From assembly GCA_018466975.1 (NCBI GenBank), contig CM031553.1, forward strand, positions 1,674,001-1,738,000: DNA of 64,000 nucleotides, read 5' to 3'. The first letter of the stretch is position 1. Each line of letters starts with the position of its first letter. Under the pieces are notes generated by a model that was given only the letters and a program-made list of their open reading frames with translations, was not told the DNA's origin and ran no database searches. This DNA is from Sparassis latifolia. Lineage: Eukaryota; Basidiomycota; Agaricomycetes; Polyporales; Sparassidaceae. The position numbers and the translations under genes are program-made. Positions 1 through 12,663 of this stretch are shown here, piece after piece.

Positions 1-2650
1 CTGTCCAGTTTTCCCTCCCCAGCAGCTGGCTTGGCCGGCTGGCCGCAATGTGTCCACCGTCCGCTGTCACGACTGTTCCGGCCGGGTGGCCGGATCGTTA
101 CAAGGCTGGCCGTTGTCACACCCCTGGCCGGAATGGTCGTAATGGAGGGGTCCGTGATAAGACGACCGTATAGATCCACTGCTCTGGTAAATTCACGGTG
201 GGCACGGATCAGCCAGGAGGCACTCTGGGATCAAAGCGAACGACAACGCGGATCTTCTCGATATCAGGGAATGTTTTGGCGGATATATGCTCTAGGTGCC
301 ATCGCAGATACTCGAGAGAGGTAGGATCGACAATGTATGCTCCGTGGTCGCAGAAGATGTATCACGCGCGCTCATTCCAAGATGTTTGGACAGCCCACAA
401 GAAAGAGTTGTGCCAACAGATAATAAAGTGCGTAGAATTTACCTGCATTCTGTAGTCCTTCAGTCTTTCCACGCTACATCATCCAGACTAGGGAAACTCG
501 CCTAAGCCGGACTCCCCTTCCGATCTGACTGGTCAACTTATATCCAAAGATCCTTGTATTCGAGGCGCAACAACGTGCTTGAAGGAACAGGACTGAGCGG
601 CCGCAGGTGCGACCAGTCCAGTGCCTGGCGACTGGAATCGGGAATTCGCCGTCCATGGTAGAATCCCCATCTTCCAAGTCGCTGTCGTCCACGTCATCTT
701 CAATTGCAAAAGGTATTGATTCGTCTTGTTGGGAATTTCCCACATTTGCCGGTTAGAGATGCTGCTAGAACGGGTGCTGAGCGCTGAGGAGCTGGACTAC
801 CATAGCATTCCATACGACGAAGGCATAAAACGCATGACGTGACTGTACTATACCACTCCAGACACAGACAGAGTGATAGGAAGCGTGCCCATATTTTCAG
901 TCATGGCTAGTGCAGAAAGATTGTGTAGCCCATCCGAAGCAACATTGATTAGGACGACGGCGAAACCTGGAAATTTTTATGTCACACAGGTGACTGTACT
1001 CAATATGGAAGGAGACCTGCTTCATTTGGTAGACTAATCGGCACAAGCTCGGATATAATCTCTCGTCCCTACCTTCAGAACTACCGTGCAATAACTACTT
1101 ACGCTTATCGCATGCGCGTCTCTGGATTACCCAAGTGTCTCTACTATTTTGAAGGTACTGTACCATCATGTCGCAAACATTAGAACTAAACCAGAGGACG
1201 CGGTGCCCGTGCAACTTCTCAAACCTGTGAACGACGCCGAAGAGACACTGAAGTATGGCGTACAGTCCTTATGCTACAGTCCTTACAAACAGTATAGAAG
1301 CAGTGCCCGCCAGGGACTACCTCAATCTGAACGAAGGGCTGTGGCGTGACTCCCCTCCGTCATTGCAGCAATGGAGTACGGATAACGACCACTTTTAACA
1401 ACGACGACCGTCCAGTTGCCATGCTTTACCCTGACTTGCCTATCTTTCGCTCCAGATGCACTCTCCGAATCGAAGGAGAGAGGTGAAAGGGGTCAGCAAT
1501 GCCCTTGTATCCTGCTACAAGCAAGGTTTCGCCCTCGTGCTTGTGAACAGCTGGCTCGTATGCGACTGATCATCGTTTCGTGTTCGTGCATTCTAGCGGC
1601 CGCCGAGGAAGGGGTTGCATAAGGTTCGATACCAGTCAAGTTCCCTTCACTAATACTATACTAAGTCACTGAGCTTGATCTGTGTGCACAGACCGAATGA
1701 TTTTGCTCCGGCAGCCGATATGATTCAGCACCTTCAAATCTTGGTCGAACAGTTCTGCCAGATCTTTCATTCCAGTACAGCCCGCTCGAAGCCTATGGTC
1801 CAGAGTATAAAGTCGTGCGACATTGTGCGTGGTTCGTGAACGAATAGCAATCGGACGGCATCAAGCCGCATGCACAATTGAGTCCACCATCCTTGCGGAT
1901 TGCAGTGCTACGTTTGCCCCTATCTCTCCTGGTACCATTTGCTCATATATGCGCCATTTTAGTCTAGTAGTTCATCTGCTTCCACGCAATCCTTCGTCAG
2001 CGTCTAATGATGATTCGTCACCATTCTTAGATCCCAGGCGCGACTCCTCAGGTACTTCTCCCTTCCACTTTGGAGGTGCATGCCTTTGAGTCTCCGGTCA
2101 GCATACTGCGGGCCGATACGGTGTCCAGTCCTACATATAGTGGTCCAAGCAGATTGTTCGCAAACGGTTTTCTGATGCCAACGTGGTATGTACATCAGTC
2201 AGTCACGCATATACCTTGTTCTCGTTTCTGTTCCATGCAGTTGGACTCCATGTCGAGGAAAGCAGAGACCGCAAACTTCAGTGTGTAGATCCGCACAGAA
2301 CACCATGAAGTGTGAATATAGGTGAGTTGATTTTCGCCATAATCACTCGAATTTATGCGCAAGTTGCTCCCTAGAAAACCCTAGAAATTCAGGATATCGC
2401 GACAACACAGGATCAATGTGTTTGAAGCTAGAATCTTTATGAATTTCTTTCGGAGTTGATGGACTTGTGCAGTTCGTATGCAGCTCACAGAGTGTTCTCT
2501 GGCTGTGGTAGTGACGTGCGATAAAGTCACGTTTCCACGTGCTGGGTGTCACTTCGCGCGACGCGAGGTTCCCTCGAGGCGAATCCATCGATATCGTTGA
2601 GTCTGAACTCCACCTTCGCAGTATTTCGGTCGTTATTTGTTTTAGTGCCT
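1..2650. other. No gene recognised
   Basis: I see no supportable gene in this 2.65-kb stretch. Open frames are all under about 90 codons, overlap on both strands, and show no family motif or consistent splice structure. It may hold old relics or intergenic DNA. Confidence 0.5.
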
Positions 2651-3606
2651 ATGCCTTACTGTGCCAGATGCGCCCGCTCCTTCAAGAACAATCAAGCGTT
2701 ATGGCAGCATGAGGAAAATTCCGGCATGCACAACGTTTGTCGCGAGTGCGATAGAGACTACACGACTTATGCCCAGCTTGTGCGACACTTCGCGACGAGC
2801 AGGAGACACCACTACTGCAGATCCTGCGAGGTGGACTTTGATTCCGAGTCAGAGCTCATCTCACATTACGAGGATGAGCATTATTACTGTGATTCGTGCG
2901 AGGAGGTGCGTTCGATTGCATTTTAGCTCTATGGCGGGCTGCCATATACATGTAACTATCGTATCTAATACTTCCACAGCTATTTGACTCAGAATCAGAG
3001 TTGGAGGACCACAATGAGGAGGCGCACTGGTATTGTAGATCGTGCGCGCGCCTTTTCAAGGACGAGAACAGCCTCAACTATCATCTCCGCTCCTCCATTC
3101 ACCGGCCGCGCGCATACGCCTGCCCAGGGCGAAAGTGCACGAAGGCCTTTACCTCTCACGCCGCGCTCGTTCACCACTGGGAGTCCGGGGCCTGCCCTTC
3201 GGGTGTCACCCGCGAGAGTGTTAATCGTGTAGCCGCCAAGCTGGACAAGACTGGTCTCATCACGAACCCCACACGTCTTCTTGGCGGACCCAGCGGGCGT
3301 GGGGAGAGCGTCGTCACGCAGGTGTGGGCTACAGAGCGGTCGTGGAATGGAGAGGAGTACGAGTGCTTCCTCTGCCATCGCGGATTCCGCTCGCTCCTCG
3401 CGCTCAATGCACACCTCCAGAGCCCCGTGCATGCGGACAAGGGGTACCGCTGTCCGAAGACGTGGCGCGGCTGTGGGAAGGAGTTCAAGACGCTCAGTGC
3501 TCTCTGCCAGCATGTGGAGAGTGAGCAATGTGGGGTGCGGCGTTTCAGCAATGAGATGCAGAACGTCATCGAGTCGATGAGTAAGATGAAGAAGATGACT
3601 CTTTGA
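2651..3606 (+). CDS. Multi-finger C2H2 zinc-finger protein
   Basis: Two exons, 2651-2905 and 2980-3606, with a 74-bp intron (GTGCGT...CACAG, phase 0), give 293 aa. The start is the ATG beginning MPYCARC, because the first finger begins at once. About eight C2H2-like units follow (CARC, CREC, CRSC, CDSC, CRSC, CPGRKC, CFLC, CPKTWRGC), most with a paired His-x3-5-His. Several linkers are acidic and repeat the DSESEL motif, including on both sides of the intron, which suggests growth by internal duplication. The finger spacing resembles the basidiomycete proteins that carry long C2H2 strings and bind nucleic acid; a role as transcription factor or RNA-binding protein is inferred. The C-terminus is Lys/Met rich. 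The opposite strand has long open frames of 225 and 243 codons, but they carry no motif and I treat them as shadows. Confidence 0.85.
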
Positions 3607-4001
3607 GAAGTAGGTGTTCTCCGAGAACCGGTTTGGTATTGACCTTGTGTTTGTCGTTTTATCACCGAGCATGCTTGTCGTACGTCTCTTTGCTTCTCAA
3701 TCTGTCTCGTCAATTCTTCGTATGCTGTCTCTTCGTGCACTGCTTGCTTTCGTTCACGTTGGGCTTTAAGATCGTTCAACTCTTCACTTGTACATCCCGA
3801 CATCCACTCTACATATGTACAGTAACACTCATGTCTACGTCGTTGTTCCTCTCTTCGAAGGTTACAATTCTTGCGAGTCATCTCATTCGTTCGCCAACAC
3901 AATACAACTTACTAGATTTAAACAGAGGCTACATCTAAATTCTCGGAGCTGCGATCCACGCAGCTGGTGGCAACATCCTTCCCACAGTATCATTACATTC
4001 A
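3607..4001. other. Intergenic region between convergent genes
   Basis: This 395-bp gap lies between the stop of the zinc-finger gene and the stop of the minus-strand permease. It is pyrimidine-rich and probably holds the two 3' untranslated regions. No further gene is seen. Confidence 0.5.
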
Positions 4002-6365
4002 TTACAGCACGTATCTGTAATCGCGGTTCTGTCTGTCCGTCAGGTCGAGGAACGACTGCACGCCGACGCTCAGTCAGTGACATAAAATTCAGGGGGCGAG
4101 ACACAGACGCACTTTCTCAACCTTCCGCTCTACACGCTTTCCGTCGACCTCCAACTCAACGTACACTTCGTCGTACGTCGTGTCTGGTGGCTCTGCATCA
4201 CGGCGCTTGTTCTCCCACACGAGCAAAAACCGGATGATGAGAAGGAGCACCATGCAGCACGCGTAGCAGATGCCGATAATCAACCACGGGATGTGGTTCC
4301 TACTCGGCGTGTTAGCCTTGGAGGTGCGATGGAGCGAAGAGCGGGCAGGCATACCGGGGGAGGTACTTCGACTGCCACATGAAGGGTCCCGCGGCGTTCC
4401 CGACGCAGTACGCGATGAGCATGATCGCGTTCGTCGTCACGCGTTTCGTGTGCCCTGCCGTGACGGAAGAGACCCACGAGAGGGAGAGCACGAACCCGGT
4501 CGTGCTGATTCCTGCGCAACACACCACGCGTCAGCCCAGCCTTCCTGACTTCGCCGCTCATCGCAGGCGCACATACCTGTCATCCACTGCCCGAATAGCA
4601 GACCAATCTTGTCGTGCCAAGGGAGGAGGTTGACAAGCATGATGCCGACGATCGTCGGCAGGAAGTACACCATCCCAATGTATGCACGCGCATTGGGGAG
4701 GCGCGCGGCGAGCTGCACGCCCGTGAAGATCGTGCTAATCTCGACGAACCCGCTCACGATGCCAAGGAGCGTCGTCTGCAGGGTCGTGAACCCGAACGCG
4801 GTCATGATAATTTGTTGCTGGTTGGTAAGGCTATTAGGCACGTTGTCGAATGCGGAAAATAGCGCAAAAAGCCATGTCTTCGGGTCGCGAAGCGCCTCAT
4901 AGAATCTGCGATCGTCGGTCAATACTAAGGATAATAAACAGTGCTGGCGGGCTTACTGATCCCACTTGAAGTGCTTATTCTCAATACCCGTTTGGTTATC
5001 CTGAAGGCCATAAGAAAGTGAGAATTATCGTCGCAGACAGTGCTTAAATTGCGTACCTTGATACGCTGCACTGCAATAACACGCTCTTCCCGGGTCAAGA
5101 ACCACGCATTAGTAGGCGAATCGGGGAAGAGGAACCTGCACAACACATGCGCAATCTGCAATCTGAGATCTGCGGTGATGCGCACCAGTAGAGGACCCCA
5201 GTGATGAGAGTGATTGTACCGGTGATGATCATCAGCCTGCAGGAGCGAACGAGTCGTGAGATCCACACGCCACGGGGATAAGTCGATGCGAGACGTACCA
5301 TTGCCAAGGCTTGAACGACTTCGTCTTCGCATGCAGAACACCGAAACTGATAAAGCCCATGATGATCTGGGCTGTTGCAGTTGAGAAATCTTCGCTCCGG
5401 TTGCTAACCGACATTAAGCACACTCACCCGTACCGTTCATCAAAACTACGCACAAACAAGAAGGAAAGCAATCAGCTCGCAGAACTTATATGGTAATAGT
5501 CAGAACGCACACCAATAACCGACACGCAATGTTTGCTCCTTGCGTGTATAGAACATAGAGCTGACGATCATAAAGCCGGCGGTGATCGAGCCCTCGCACA
5601 TTCCCAGGATTAATCGGCACACAAACAACCCAGCGAAGCTCTTGCAAGCCGCGTGCGAGCACAATGCGACAGCCCAAGTAAGGATGTTGAGACTAACATT
5701 ACTTCAGCCATGAGGTGTGACAAGAAACGAAATCAGAGGAGTATGAACCTCATCCATTTGCCGACTGGGAAGCGCTGGAGTGCGAGGTTCTGAGGGTACT
5801 CGAAAACGAGGTAGCTGAGATAGAATATGGTGCCGAGCCTATACAACGGTTGCAAGATAGTCAGCATGTAAGACTGCTGATGAGCAACGAGGATTTACCA
5901 ATTATATCTAGTCAAATTGGTCAATATAAGTTACATTGTATCAGAGAACCATACGTACTGGCTTGTCGTCAGATGCGTAGACGTCCTGAGCACGCGACAT
6001 CTCAATTAGACTCGGATAAGGGCACGAAGTTTACTCACTTAATACCCAAGATCACCGAGCTTCCCAAAGTCGTCTTGTCCATAAACTGAACCCAATACAG
6101 AACTAACGATAGAAGTCGACGATCAGGCATCCAGCTAGCATCGTGGAGAAGGGTACTTACTACACATGAGCGGCATGATGTGCCAGTCGATCTTCCGTCG
6201 GATGCGTGCTGCCTCCTGCGGATCGACCTCCATGGAGGTACCGGCGACAAGCGCTGCACCGGTATCGGCCTCTTCAGTGACGACAGCGACATGGGTATCG
6301 ACTTGTTTCTCCTTTACATCGACGTCGATGTCGGATCCCTTGCCGATGGAACCGCGGGAGCTCAT
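4002..6365 (-). CDS. Dal5-type MFS transporter (anion:cation symporter family)
   Basis: Fifteen exons splice to 522 aa: 6161-6365, 6039-6102, 5959-5985, 5899-5907, 5749-5838, 5511-5692, 5428-5445, 5299-5371, 5186-5236, 5057-5135, 4957-5000, 4577-4905, 4355-4511, 4113-4299 and 4002-4055. The product matches the fungal allantoate/vitamin permease pattern almost throughout: MDKTTLG, QYNWLGTIFYLSY, LQRFPVGKW, MFYTRKEQ, FPDSPTNAWFLT, DPKTW, NSLTNQ, ARAY, GHTKRVTTNAI, ENKRRDAEPPD and a final FLDLTDRQNRDYRYVL. About twelve membrane segments are expected, with cytosolic termini. The family imports carboxylate-type solutes such as allantoate, nicotinate, pantothenate or biotin by proton symport; the substrate here cannot be read from sequence. 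Every junction restores a conserved family motif and the total is divisible by three. Two exons are only 9 and 18 bp, so automatic gene finders would probably break this gene. The N-terminus is acidic. Confidence 0.93.
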
Positions 6366-9300
6366 GGTGGCTGCAGATAAAGCCAGAGAAAATGGGTGGG
6401 CACAAGCGAGACACTTCGATGTGCAGGCGGCGCCTTATAACTGATTGGCCGCTCCACAAGCTAAAGGTACGAGGCTCCATAAGCGGCACCGACGATAAGG
6501 GACAAGTCTTCCAGAATTGTGAGAGAAAGAACTTGGCAGAATGATAGCATGGCCAGTGCGAGCTTGCGTTATCTCGTCCGTCTCGAGAAGCATCAGATGA
6601 GCTCTTAGGGATGTGACCAATGAATGGTATCTCATTTTCACCCTGATAAGACGATATATGTGCCATCGCTCACACCTGCGCCACGCGTGGAAAAAGCGGG
6701 AGCACATGAGCGAAAGGTTGACTTGCATCGCTTTCGATGGCACAATTCAGCAGGCGTGGGAACCTGTGTATGATCGACAAGATCTTGACGCGAGTAAGCG
6801 CCGGTGATTCACCACCGTCGTCTGGGCATAAATGCTACTGCATGAACGGTGGAGACAGACACCTCGACGTTACTTTCCATACGCCAAGTGCAAGTATGTC
6901 ACAAACACTGCAGATTCGGATATTTCTCATGCCAAGCCACTTGCGCTTATCGTGAGTTAGGAGAGTAGAAAACACTAAATTCACGCCCAACACCCCAACT
7001 GGAGCGCCTAATTTTCCTATCTCAAGGCAGACGGTGAGTAGTTGCATCCCCTGATGGCTCAAATCGTTCAGGAACCCGGCCCGTTGGTCTACGCCGTCGT
7101 ACTTAGCAATAGACATTCGTCCGAGCAGCACTATCTACCGTCTCGATCGCCTCTGACAAGTCTTTATCGTCAAGTTGAAACTTTGTAGAAGTAGCAGACG
7201 CAACTCCAATGCCGGTATGTTATATATAGTGCTCACACACTGCTACGGAGATGTCGTAGTTTTACTTCCTTCACAGTTCGACTGTCATCTCATGTCTGCT
7301 CGAGTATTGAATAGGCGGAGGTGAGCACTGTCCTGTCGTTCAGCACTATTTCGCCGAGGTCGGACAGTTGTGTAAGCTTTTGCGACAATGTCCGGTTCTT
7401 TTTGATGACCGTTCTGGTCCACCACTGATCGTTGGCGATAGCTGTGCGCAGGTCCCGGCATTTTCCCGGGTGCTGGCCGAGTCTCTGAGATGCTGTTGTC
7501 TCTCTCACCATGACGCTAGTGCTCGCCATTCTCCACCATCGACCTCTCCGCTCTGAGCTATCGCATGCTCTTCAGTGCTCGTACTGTACCTCTTTAGGAC
7601 CATCCTCGAATGTATCCCAGTTTGCAGTGCGTATAGTGCGAAGACGCCCAACTCACCAATAAACTCCCTCATTGTGTCCATGCAGTGACTTTGACCGTCA
7701 TCGCCCACTATTGCCCACTATCTATCCATCTATTCCTTTTGCTGCCAGTGTAACGCGAGTACACTCAACGGAATGGCGACGTCTCTCGCATTCGATCTAT
7801 TGATGATCGGTCTTGCGACCCACCGTGACAGGTTGTCATTTCCGAACCCTGCTCTGCGAGACATATAGATCCGCTAACGTCGATTCATAGCGCGTAGGAT
7901 AAGCCATCCTGTGAATCAGAGCATTAGGCGTTCAGCCGTAATGCATCGTCCACTGGACGATGCCTGGGGATAGATAAGCCACTGGCTCATTCTTTCGTGT
8001 TTGTCTATTCGGCTGTAGCCTTCATCATTAACTCACGATCCTGATTGCTACAGATATCGATCATAAGTGCTTCCGGTGGATCAGGATCGACGATTCGCTT
8101 GTCTTGTACGTCGTCTACAATCTCCATTCTATTGCAGTAAATGTCGCTAATTAAGATGGCTGAAGTGTGGTCACCTTGGTCACCCTGGCATACAGATCAG
8201 CAGAGACAAGTTCCTTGTTCCTGCTCGGACCAGCTACTCCGTGGATACATCATTCGCGATCAAGCTGTCCATCCTGCTCGACTTCGCCAGTCAGGATGGG
8301 CATCTCGGTAGCGTTGGATCCGTTCCATCGACTGCGTAGTCCTCGCCTGGCCCGCCGTTGGCCCCTCTCTTGTGTCTGTATTGCTATATGTGCTCCGGAT
8401 ATTGCGCACTTCCCATTAGGCTCCTTCGCTGTCCTTCCTCATTTACCCTACATGCTGTATATGTATGCTCGGAAAATGAGTAGGATAGAGTACTGGGTCA
8501 AAGACCGATCGTCAATCGACTCTTTGTCCAGCCTCATTCGAATATTCACGCGCAATGCTTACGACCTGGCTTCCTCTATTTACGTGACGCAGATGTTTCG
8601 ATGCCGAACGGGCCCTCAGTGACAATCGCAAGAGTGCTCCTCCCTGATGAAGCTAAATATCCGCCATTCTTATGAAGAAGCAGTCAGTTCCTATGAACAA
8701 CTCCGCCAGACATTCCACAGGCATTCCCTGAAAGATCTAACAATGTCTCACAGATATACCTCACGGAGGCGATATACATATGAGTACGTTTCCGCGCTCT
8801 TCGCATCACTTAAGTCTGTCTTCATGGACGTCGACGATTCCAGACATTGCTGTAGTCAACGCTATATGTCTTGCACTTGCGGCTCGCGTGTCGATCCACG
8901 TTGGCCTGAACGTCGTACTTCCTCGAGAATCACATTGCGAGTACTAGCACGGAAATTGCGCTTCCCGTCTAAATATCAATTGCACACTGGCATCTGCGAG
9001 AGCCCAACTCAAAGGCGGGAATGATCTTGAACTCCACTGGCACCGATTACGCATATACAATTGGCCTGTCTATTCTTGCGGAGGTCTTGCAGTATACGCT
9101 GGGGATCTTGCGGAGATGTGCTCCTGCACCGCGCCGCAAGTTATACCGGTCCCGCGACTGGTACATACACGTATACAAGCTGTACATACTTTATAATGAA
9201 TAGTCGTGATTTCTGGAGCATCTCAGAGCTGAGTTGGGAGTGTCTTGTACTCAGCCAAAGAGAAGTGGACTTAGATGTAGTATGGACACGCGCTTGAGAT

Positions 9301-9558
9301 ATATAGATTGCCATCGAGCGCCACAAATTACGGCCTTCGAGACGATTTCGTGACTTGGGGTTCGGGCCGTGCCTCAAGTTAACGTATCCACGTACTGCTA
9401 TCATTTCTACGCAACGTACAATGATAAAAATGAATGGTAAGCCGAAACAATTCGCTGGCTATACAAACGCACAAATCGCCCCCTATGTGAAAGTGTTGGT
9501 AATTCATCACGCGTACTGACCTACTCTTATGCCCCCATTTTGTATGACACCGACGACG
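6366..9558. other. No gene recognised
   Basis: This 3.2-kb stretch has only short open frames (longest about 150 codons near 8167-8622) rich in Ser, Arg and Leu, with no motif I recognise and no coherent introns. The promoter of the divergent permease should lie just above 6366. It is probably intergenic DNA with old relics. Confidence 0.5.
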
Positions 9559-10232
9559 TCAATTGACCCACCAAGTGCCATAAAGCACTCCCACCTCAAG
9601 GGCCGCGAAGACCTCGAACAGGCCTGGCGTCAACTGCAGCCCGTAGAGCGGGCAGCTAGGGCACTGCATCGCAGCACACGAAATGCGTATTAACAACCGG
9701 CGCGCGAAAGACGGGGGCAGAACGCACCTCTTCGGTGATCTGTGCGATCGCAGTGGTGTTGCCGACCTGGATGGTGATCGAGAGGAAGCAGTTCGGACCC
9801 GGGTAGCCCGAGCCGTATTGCTGAAGCGAGTCTTAGCACAGACAAGGAGCCGAGTGCGCACCCACTTACGTCGGAGTCAAGGGCTACGACCTGGCTCGGT
9901 CGAGATCAGTACGGAGCAGCGAACGAAAGCGCATTACTCACAAAGTCGCTAGGAACATTCGTGATGCCACAGGCACCCCTTCATAAGGAATGTCACGTCT
10001 GAGGCGGGGAAGAATAACGTCAAGATACTCACAAACCGGGATCGTACACTGTGAACTGTGCATCTGTGTAGGGACCACTGATAGTCGCACGGCGAGAGAT
10101 GTCAGTAGGTGTACGACGTGCGACCTCGACGTTATGCGGAGCACGACCAAGGACAGCTGCATCGAGGGGGTTAGCAGTGACGAGAGACAGTGCAGTCGAG
10201 AGCAGCGCCCCGAGCTGGGAAGATGCGCGCAT
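9559..10232 (-). CDS. Small secreted expansin/barwin-like double-psi beta-barrel protein
   Basis: Five exons (10033-10232, 9942-9978, 9870-9890, 9728-9820, 9559-9663) give 151 aa. Residues 1 to about 22 form a signal peptide (basic start, then LGALLSTALSLVTA). After a short pro-like segment ending in RR, the RlpA-like/expansin domain shows the family blocks in order: TVYDPGLGACG, ITNVPSDF, VALDSDQYGSGYPGPNC, ITIQVGN, then CPSCPLYGLQLTP and GVLYGTWW at the end. In fungi this fold occurs in secreted proteins that bind or loosen plant and fungal cell walls and in some plant-interaction effectors; no catalytic acid typical of endoglucanase family 45 is evident. All introns are 49-64 bp. A truncated duplicate lies about 1.8 kb away at 11868-12051. 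Confidence 0.9.
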
Positions 10233-10984
10233 TTTCGTAAATTCTCCGGTGATCAGTACCTCGCAGCAAGGACTCGCTACGATAACAGTAGAGAATCGGG
10301 ACCGGGGGAAGGTTGGCAGCCAACGGTGGGGGGCATACATTGTTGAAATGCACCTCTCTTGTACTGGTGATGCTCGTTGTCGTGCGTGGGATACAGAGAT
10401 TTCGACGTAGAAGAAAGCTGAGCGCAGTCCGTCGATGGTCGTTTGTACCTGTCCGATTCTCTGATGGCATGTAGAAACAAGTCACTTGTACCCCGTCATA
10501 ACGGCCACCACGTGAGCGTTGCACGCGAACGAACTTGCCTAGCCTGCATGCCCCGGGTCCCTGATGATCCAGGTAGAGGCGAAGCCTTGATGCGTTCACA
10601 GCTGCCAATATCAATCCGCGGCAAAATACTAATACTAAGTCATCCCAGGAGCACACCTAACAGACCTAGCAGATGTGCAACAGAGCAATCGTTGCGGGAG
10701 GGTTGAGAGAAGGATGGAGATGTGGTGCATACATATACAGAGTGGGACCGTAGACATTCTGCGAGCGTGGCTCCGGCATGGAGTTATCTTCCCTGGGCAA
10801 TGTGCGATGTTCAAGGGTCATTGAAAAACAGAACAGTCGGCCGTTTCCGGCCCGTTTGTGGCCACAATCAGTGCAAACGCGAAGTCAGGTGGAGTCAGGT
10901 GAAGTCGTAACAAGATGTAGATTGCAAACTTGACAATGGTCCCTGCACTTCAGTCGGGCACAGAAGTCAGGACAAGTCAGGGTG
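10233..10984. other. Upstream region of secreted-protein gene, partly duplicated
   Basis: This is the 5' flank of the expansin-like gene. Short blocks, such as one around 10443-10560 containing ACAAGTCACTTG, recur upstream of the truncated copy near 12190-12300, so promoter DNA was duplicated with the gene. I see no other gene. Confidence 0.45.
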
Positions 10985-11335
10985 CAGGCAGTAAAGGATC
11001 CGTCAGTGCGGCTGTGGGATAGGGCATATGGAGCGGTAGAGCGCCCACTGCGAAGACATACGAAGGTGATGGTTGTGCAGTTTTGGCCGAACGGAGAGGT
11101 GCTCGCGACGGCGGGCGCGGACCACACCGTGACCGCGCGTGTGTGCATATCGAGTGTTCGCACAAATATGGGTGCTGCGCAGGCATGAGGACGTGATTAA
11201 CTCCTTCGTGTTTACGGGTCCCCAGCGATAGAGCGCGGACGACGGGGGCGTGCGGCCGCTGTGAAACCATGCGGATGCGGTCTGATGCGGTGTGGACCGT
11301 GGTCTACTATCCAACACGGCCGAGGGGCTCGTCCT
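10985..11335 (+). pseudogene. WD40-repeat relic
   Basis: The frame at 10985-11165 reads DPSVRLWDRAYG, then a second repeat-like stretch with VVQFWPNGEVLATAGADHT. Downstream the WD40 pattern continues only by changing frame: RRHEDVINSFVF, then SADDGGVR. There are stop codons in every frame, no start and no long open frame, so this is a decayed fragment of about three WD40 repeats. It is more divergent than the two propellers at 52 and 63 kb, so it may derive from another WD40 family. Confidence 0.6.
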
Positions 11336-11867
11336 ATGTCAGTCCGTCCCTCCAACCTCTCATAGGACTGATTTTGTAGTCTGGCTTTGGGAGACTAGGG
11401 CTCGTCGAGGTGACCGAAATAGGTTGCCATGTCATCCTTAACATCGAAGCCGGTGCGGGCGACGACATCATTGAACACCGTCCCCGCGACGGAAGGCTCG
11501 CGTGCATGTGGAAAAGAAGTTGGAGAAGTGTTGAATAAGGGCAGAGAATACTTCAATCTGGGTACCTAAACCTTGCTTTCCAGGGCCTGTTGGCCGCCGC
11601 GTCTCTGTAGCTTGTGTATTCATCGTAACTTGTATAAATACCACTATACCTTGTCAATAATTGATCTCAAGTTGCTTCCTAAGTAGCGACAACCCACGAA
11701 GCGCGGCGTTGGTTTGCACTGTCTGCAGCGACTGGAGGATATATATCATGATTTATTGAAAAGGCCGGAGCCGGAGAAAAACCTGGCTTTTAACACGCAA
11801 TTGCAGAAACTCCTCATAAAACAGAAGAGAGACAGGTTCGAGGACATCAATATAGATACTAACAACC
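11336..11867. other. No gene recognised
   Basis: This 530-bp stretch lies below the truncated secreted-protein copy. The later exons of that gene would be expected here, but no GACG, SDF or CPSCP-like block is present. Confidence 0.5.
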
Positions 11868-12051
11868 AGACATAGTACCACATGAACCGTGCATCCACGT
11901 AGGGACTGTTGACAGTAGCACGGCGAGCGAGATCGCTGGGGAGACGACGTACGACCTCACCGTCGCGAACGGTATGGTCATTACGGGTGTTAGCAGTAAT
12001 GGGAGGCAGCGCGATCGATAGCAGAGCTCCGAATAATACAGACGCGCGCAT
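11868..12051 (-). pseudogene. Truncated duplicate of expansin-like gene (exon 1 only)
   Basis: ATG at 12051 opens MRASVLFGALLSIALPPITA, a signal peptide closely matching MRASSQLGALLSTAL of the gene at 9559-10232. It continues through the RR pro-site and an (A)RFMWYY block aligned with AQFTVYD. Beyond that point similarity stops: exons 2-5, with all cysteines and the barrel, are missing. The open frame runs on to 11746 with an unrelated hydrophobic tail. It could be a decoy transcript or simply a pseudogene; the second is more likely. Confidence 0.75.
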
Positions 12052-12663
12052 CTCCGCAAATTGATTGGTGAACACGCTGGTCGTCGTATGAGGATATCAA
12101 TGCAGCAACGACCGTACGAAATGAGGGACAATAACAGAGAGCCAGGAAGCGGGAGAGAGGGTTTCTGCTCGGGACGGAAGCTTGGACTGGTAAATTTGTG
12201 TTGTTACTTCTCTTGTACTATCAGATAGACAAGTCACTTGCACCATGATAGACAATAGCACGCGAGCGAACCCGACTGAGCTGCGCCCCCCAATGTTCCC
12301 TGGTGCTCCACACATTGGCGCGACAATGTAAGTGGGCGGCTACGCATCTGCAGCAAATGAAGTAGCAATATCTGGCGCTTCCATCCTGGATCCCTGCCAC
12401 TTCCACCCCGTTCTTCCAACTCGAACTCGACGCGCGGGAAGAAATTTCTGAGCGTCCCAGGTCCAAGCGCCCAGACGTACGTACGCGGTAGGGAGGCTGT
12501 CACTACGGGCTGCGGTTTGAAATACGAGGTTCAAGCTGCGGAGGAACGAGCGAGGCGGGACGCGCGCTTCCGAGTCCTATACGTTACCACTTACCGCTGC
12601 GCTTCACCACTACTTGTGTATTAGACAGCGTCATCCCGGCTGGTCACTGTGGGTACCGTGACT
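12052..12663. other. Duplicated 5' flank, no gene
   Basis: The upstream flank of the truncated secreted-protein copy shares short blocks with 10370-10560 (a CTCTTGTACT block and ACAAGTCACTTG). A minus-strand open frame of about 80-90 codons at 12221-12503 has no recognisable motif. Confidence 0.4.

Noticed and set aside
2995..3902. Long minus-strand open frames of 225 and 243 codons opposite the zinc-finger gene
   Set aside because: No motif. They mirror the high-GC codons of the plus-strand gene, which has a clean intron and repeated C2H2 motifs.
8167..9024. Frames of 151 and 125 codons
   Set aside because: Ser/Arg/Leu-rich text, no motif, no splice partners.
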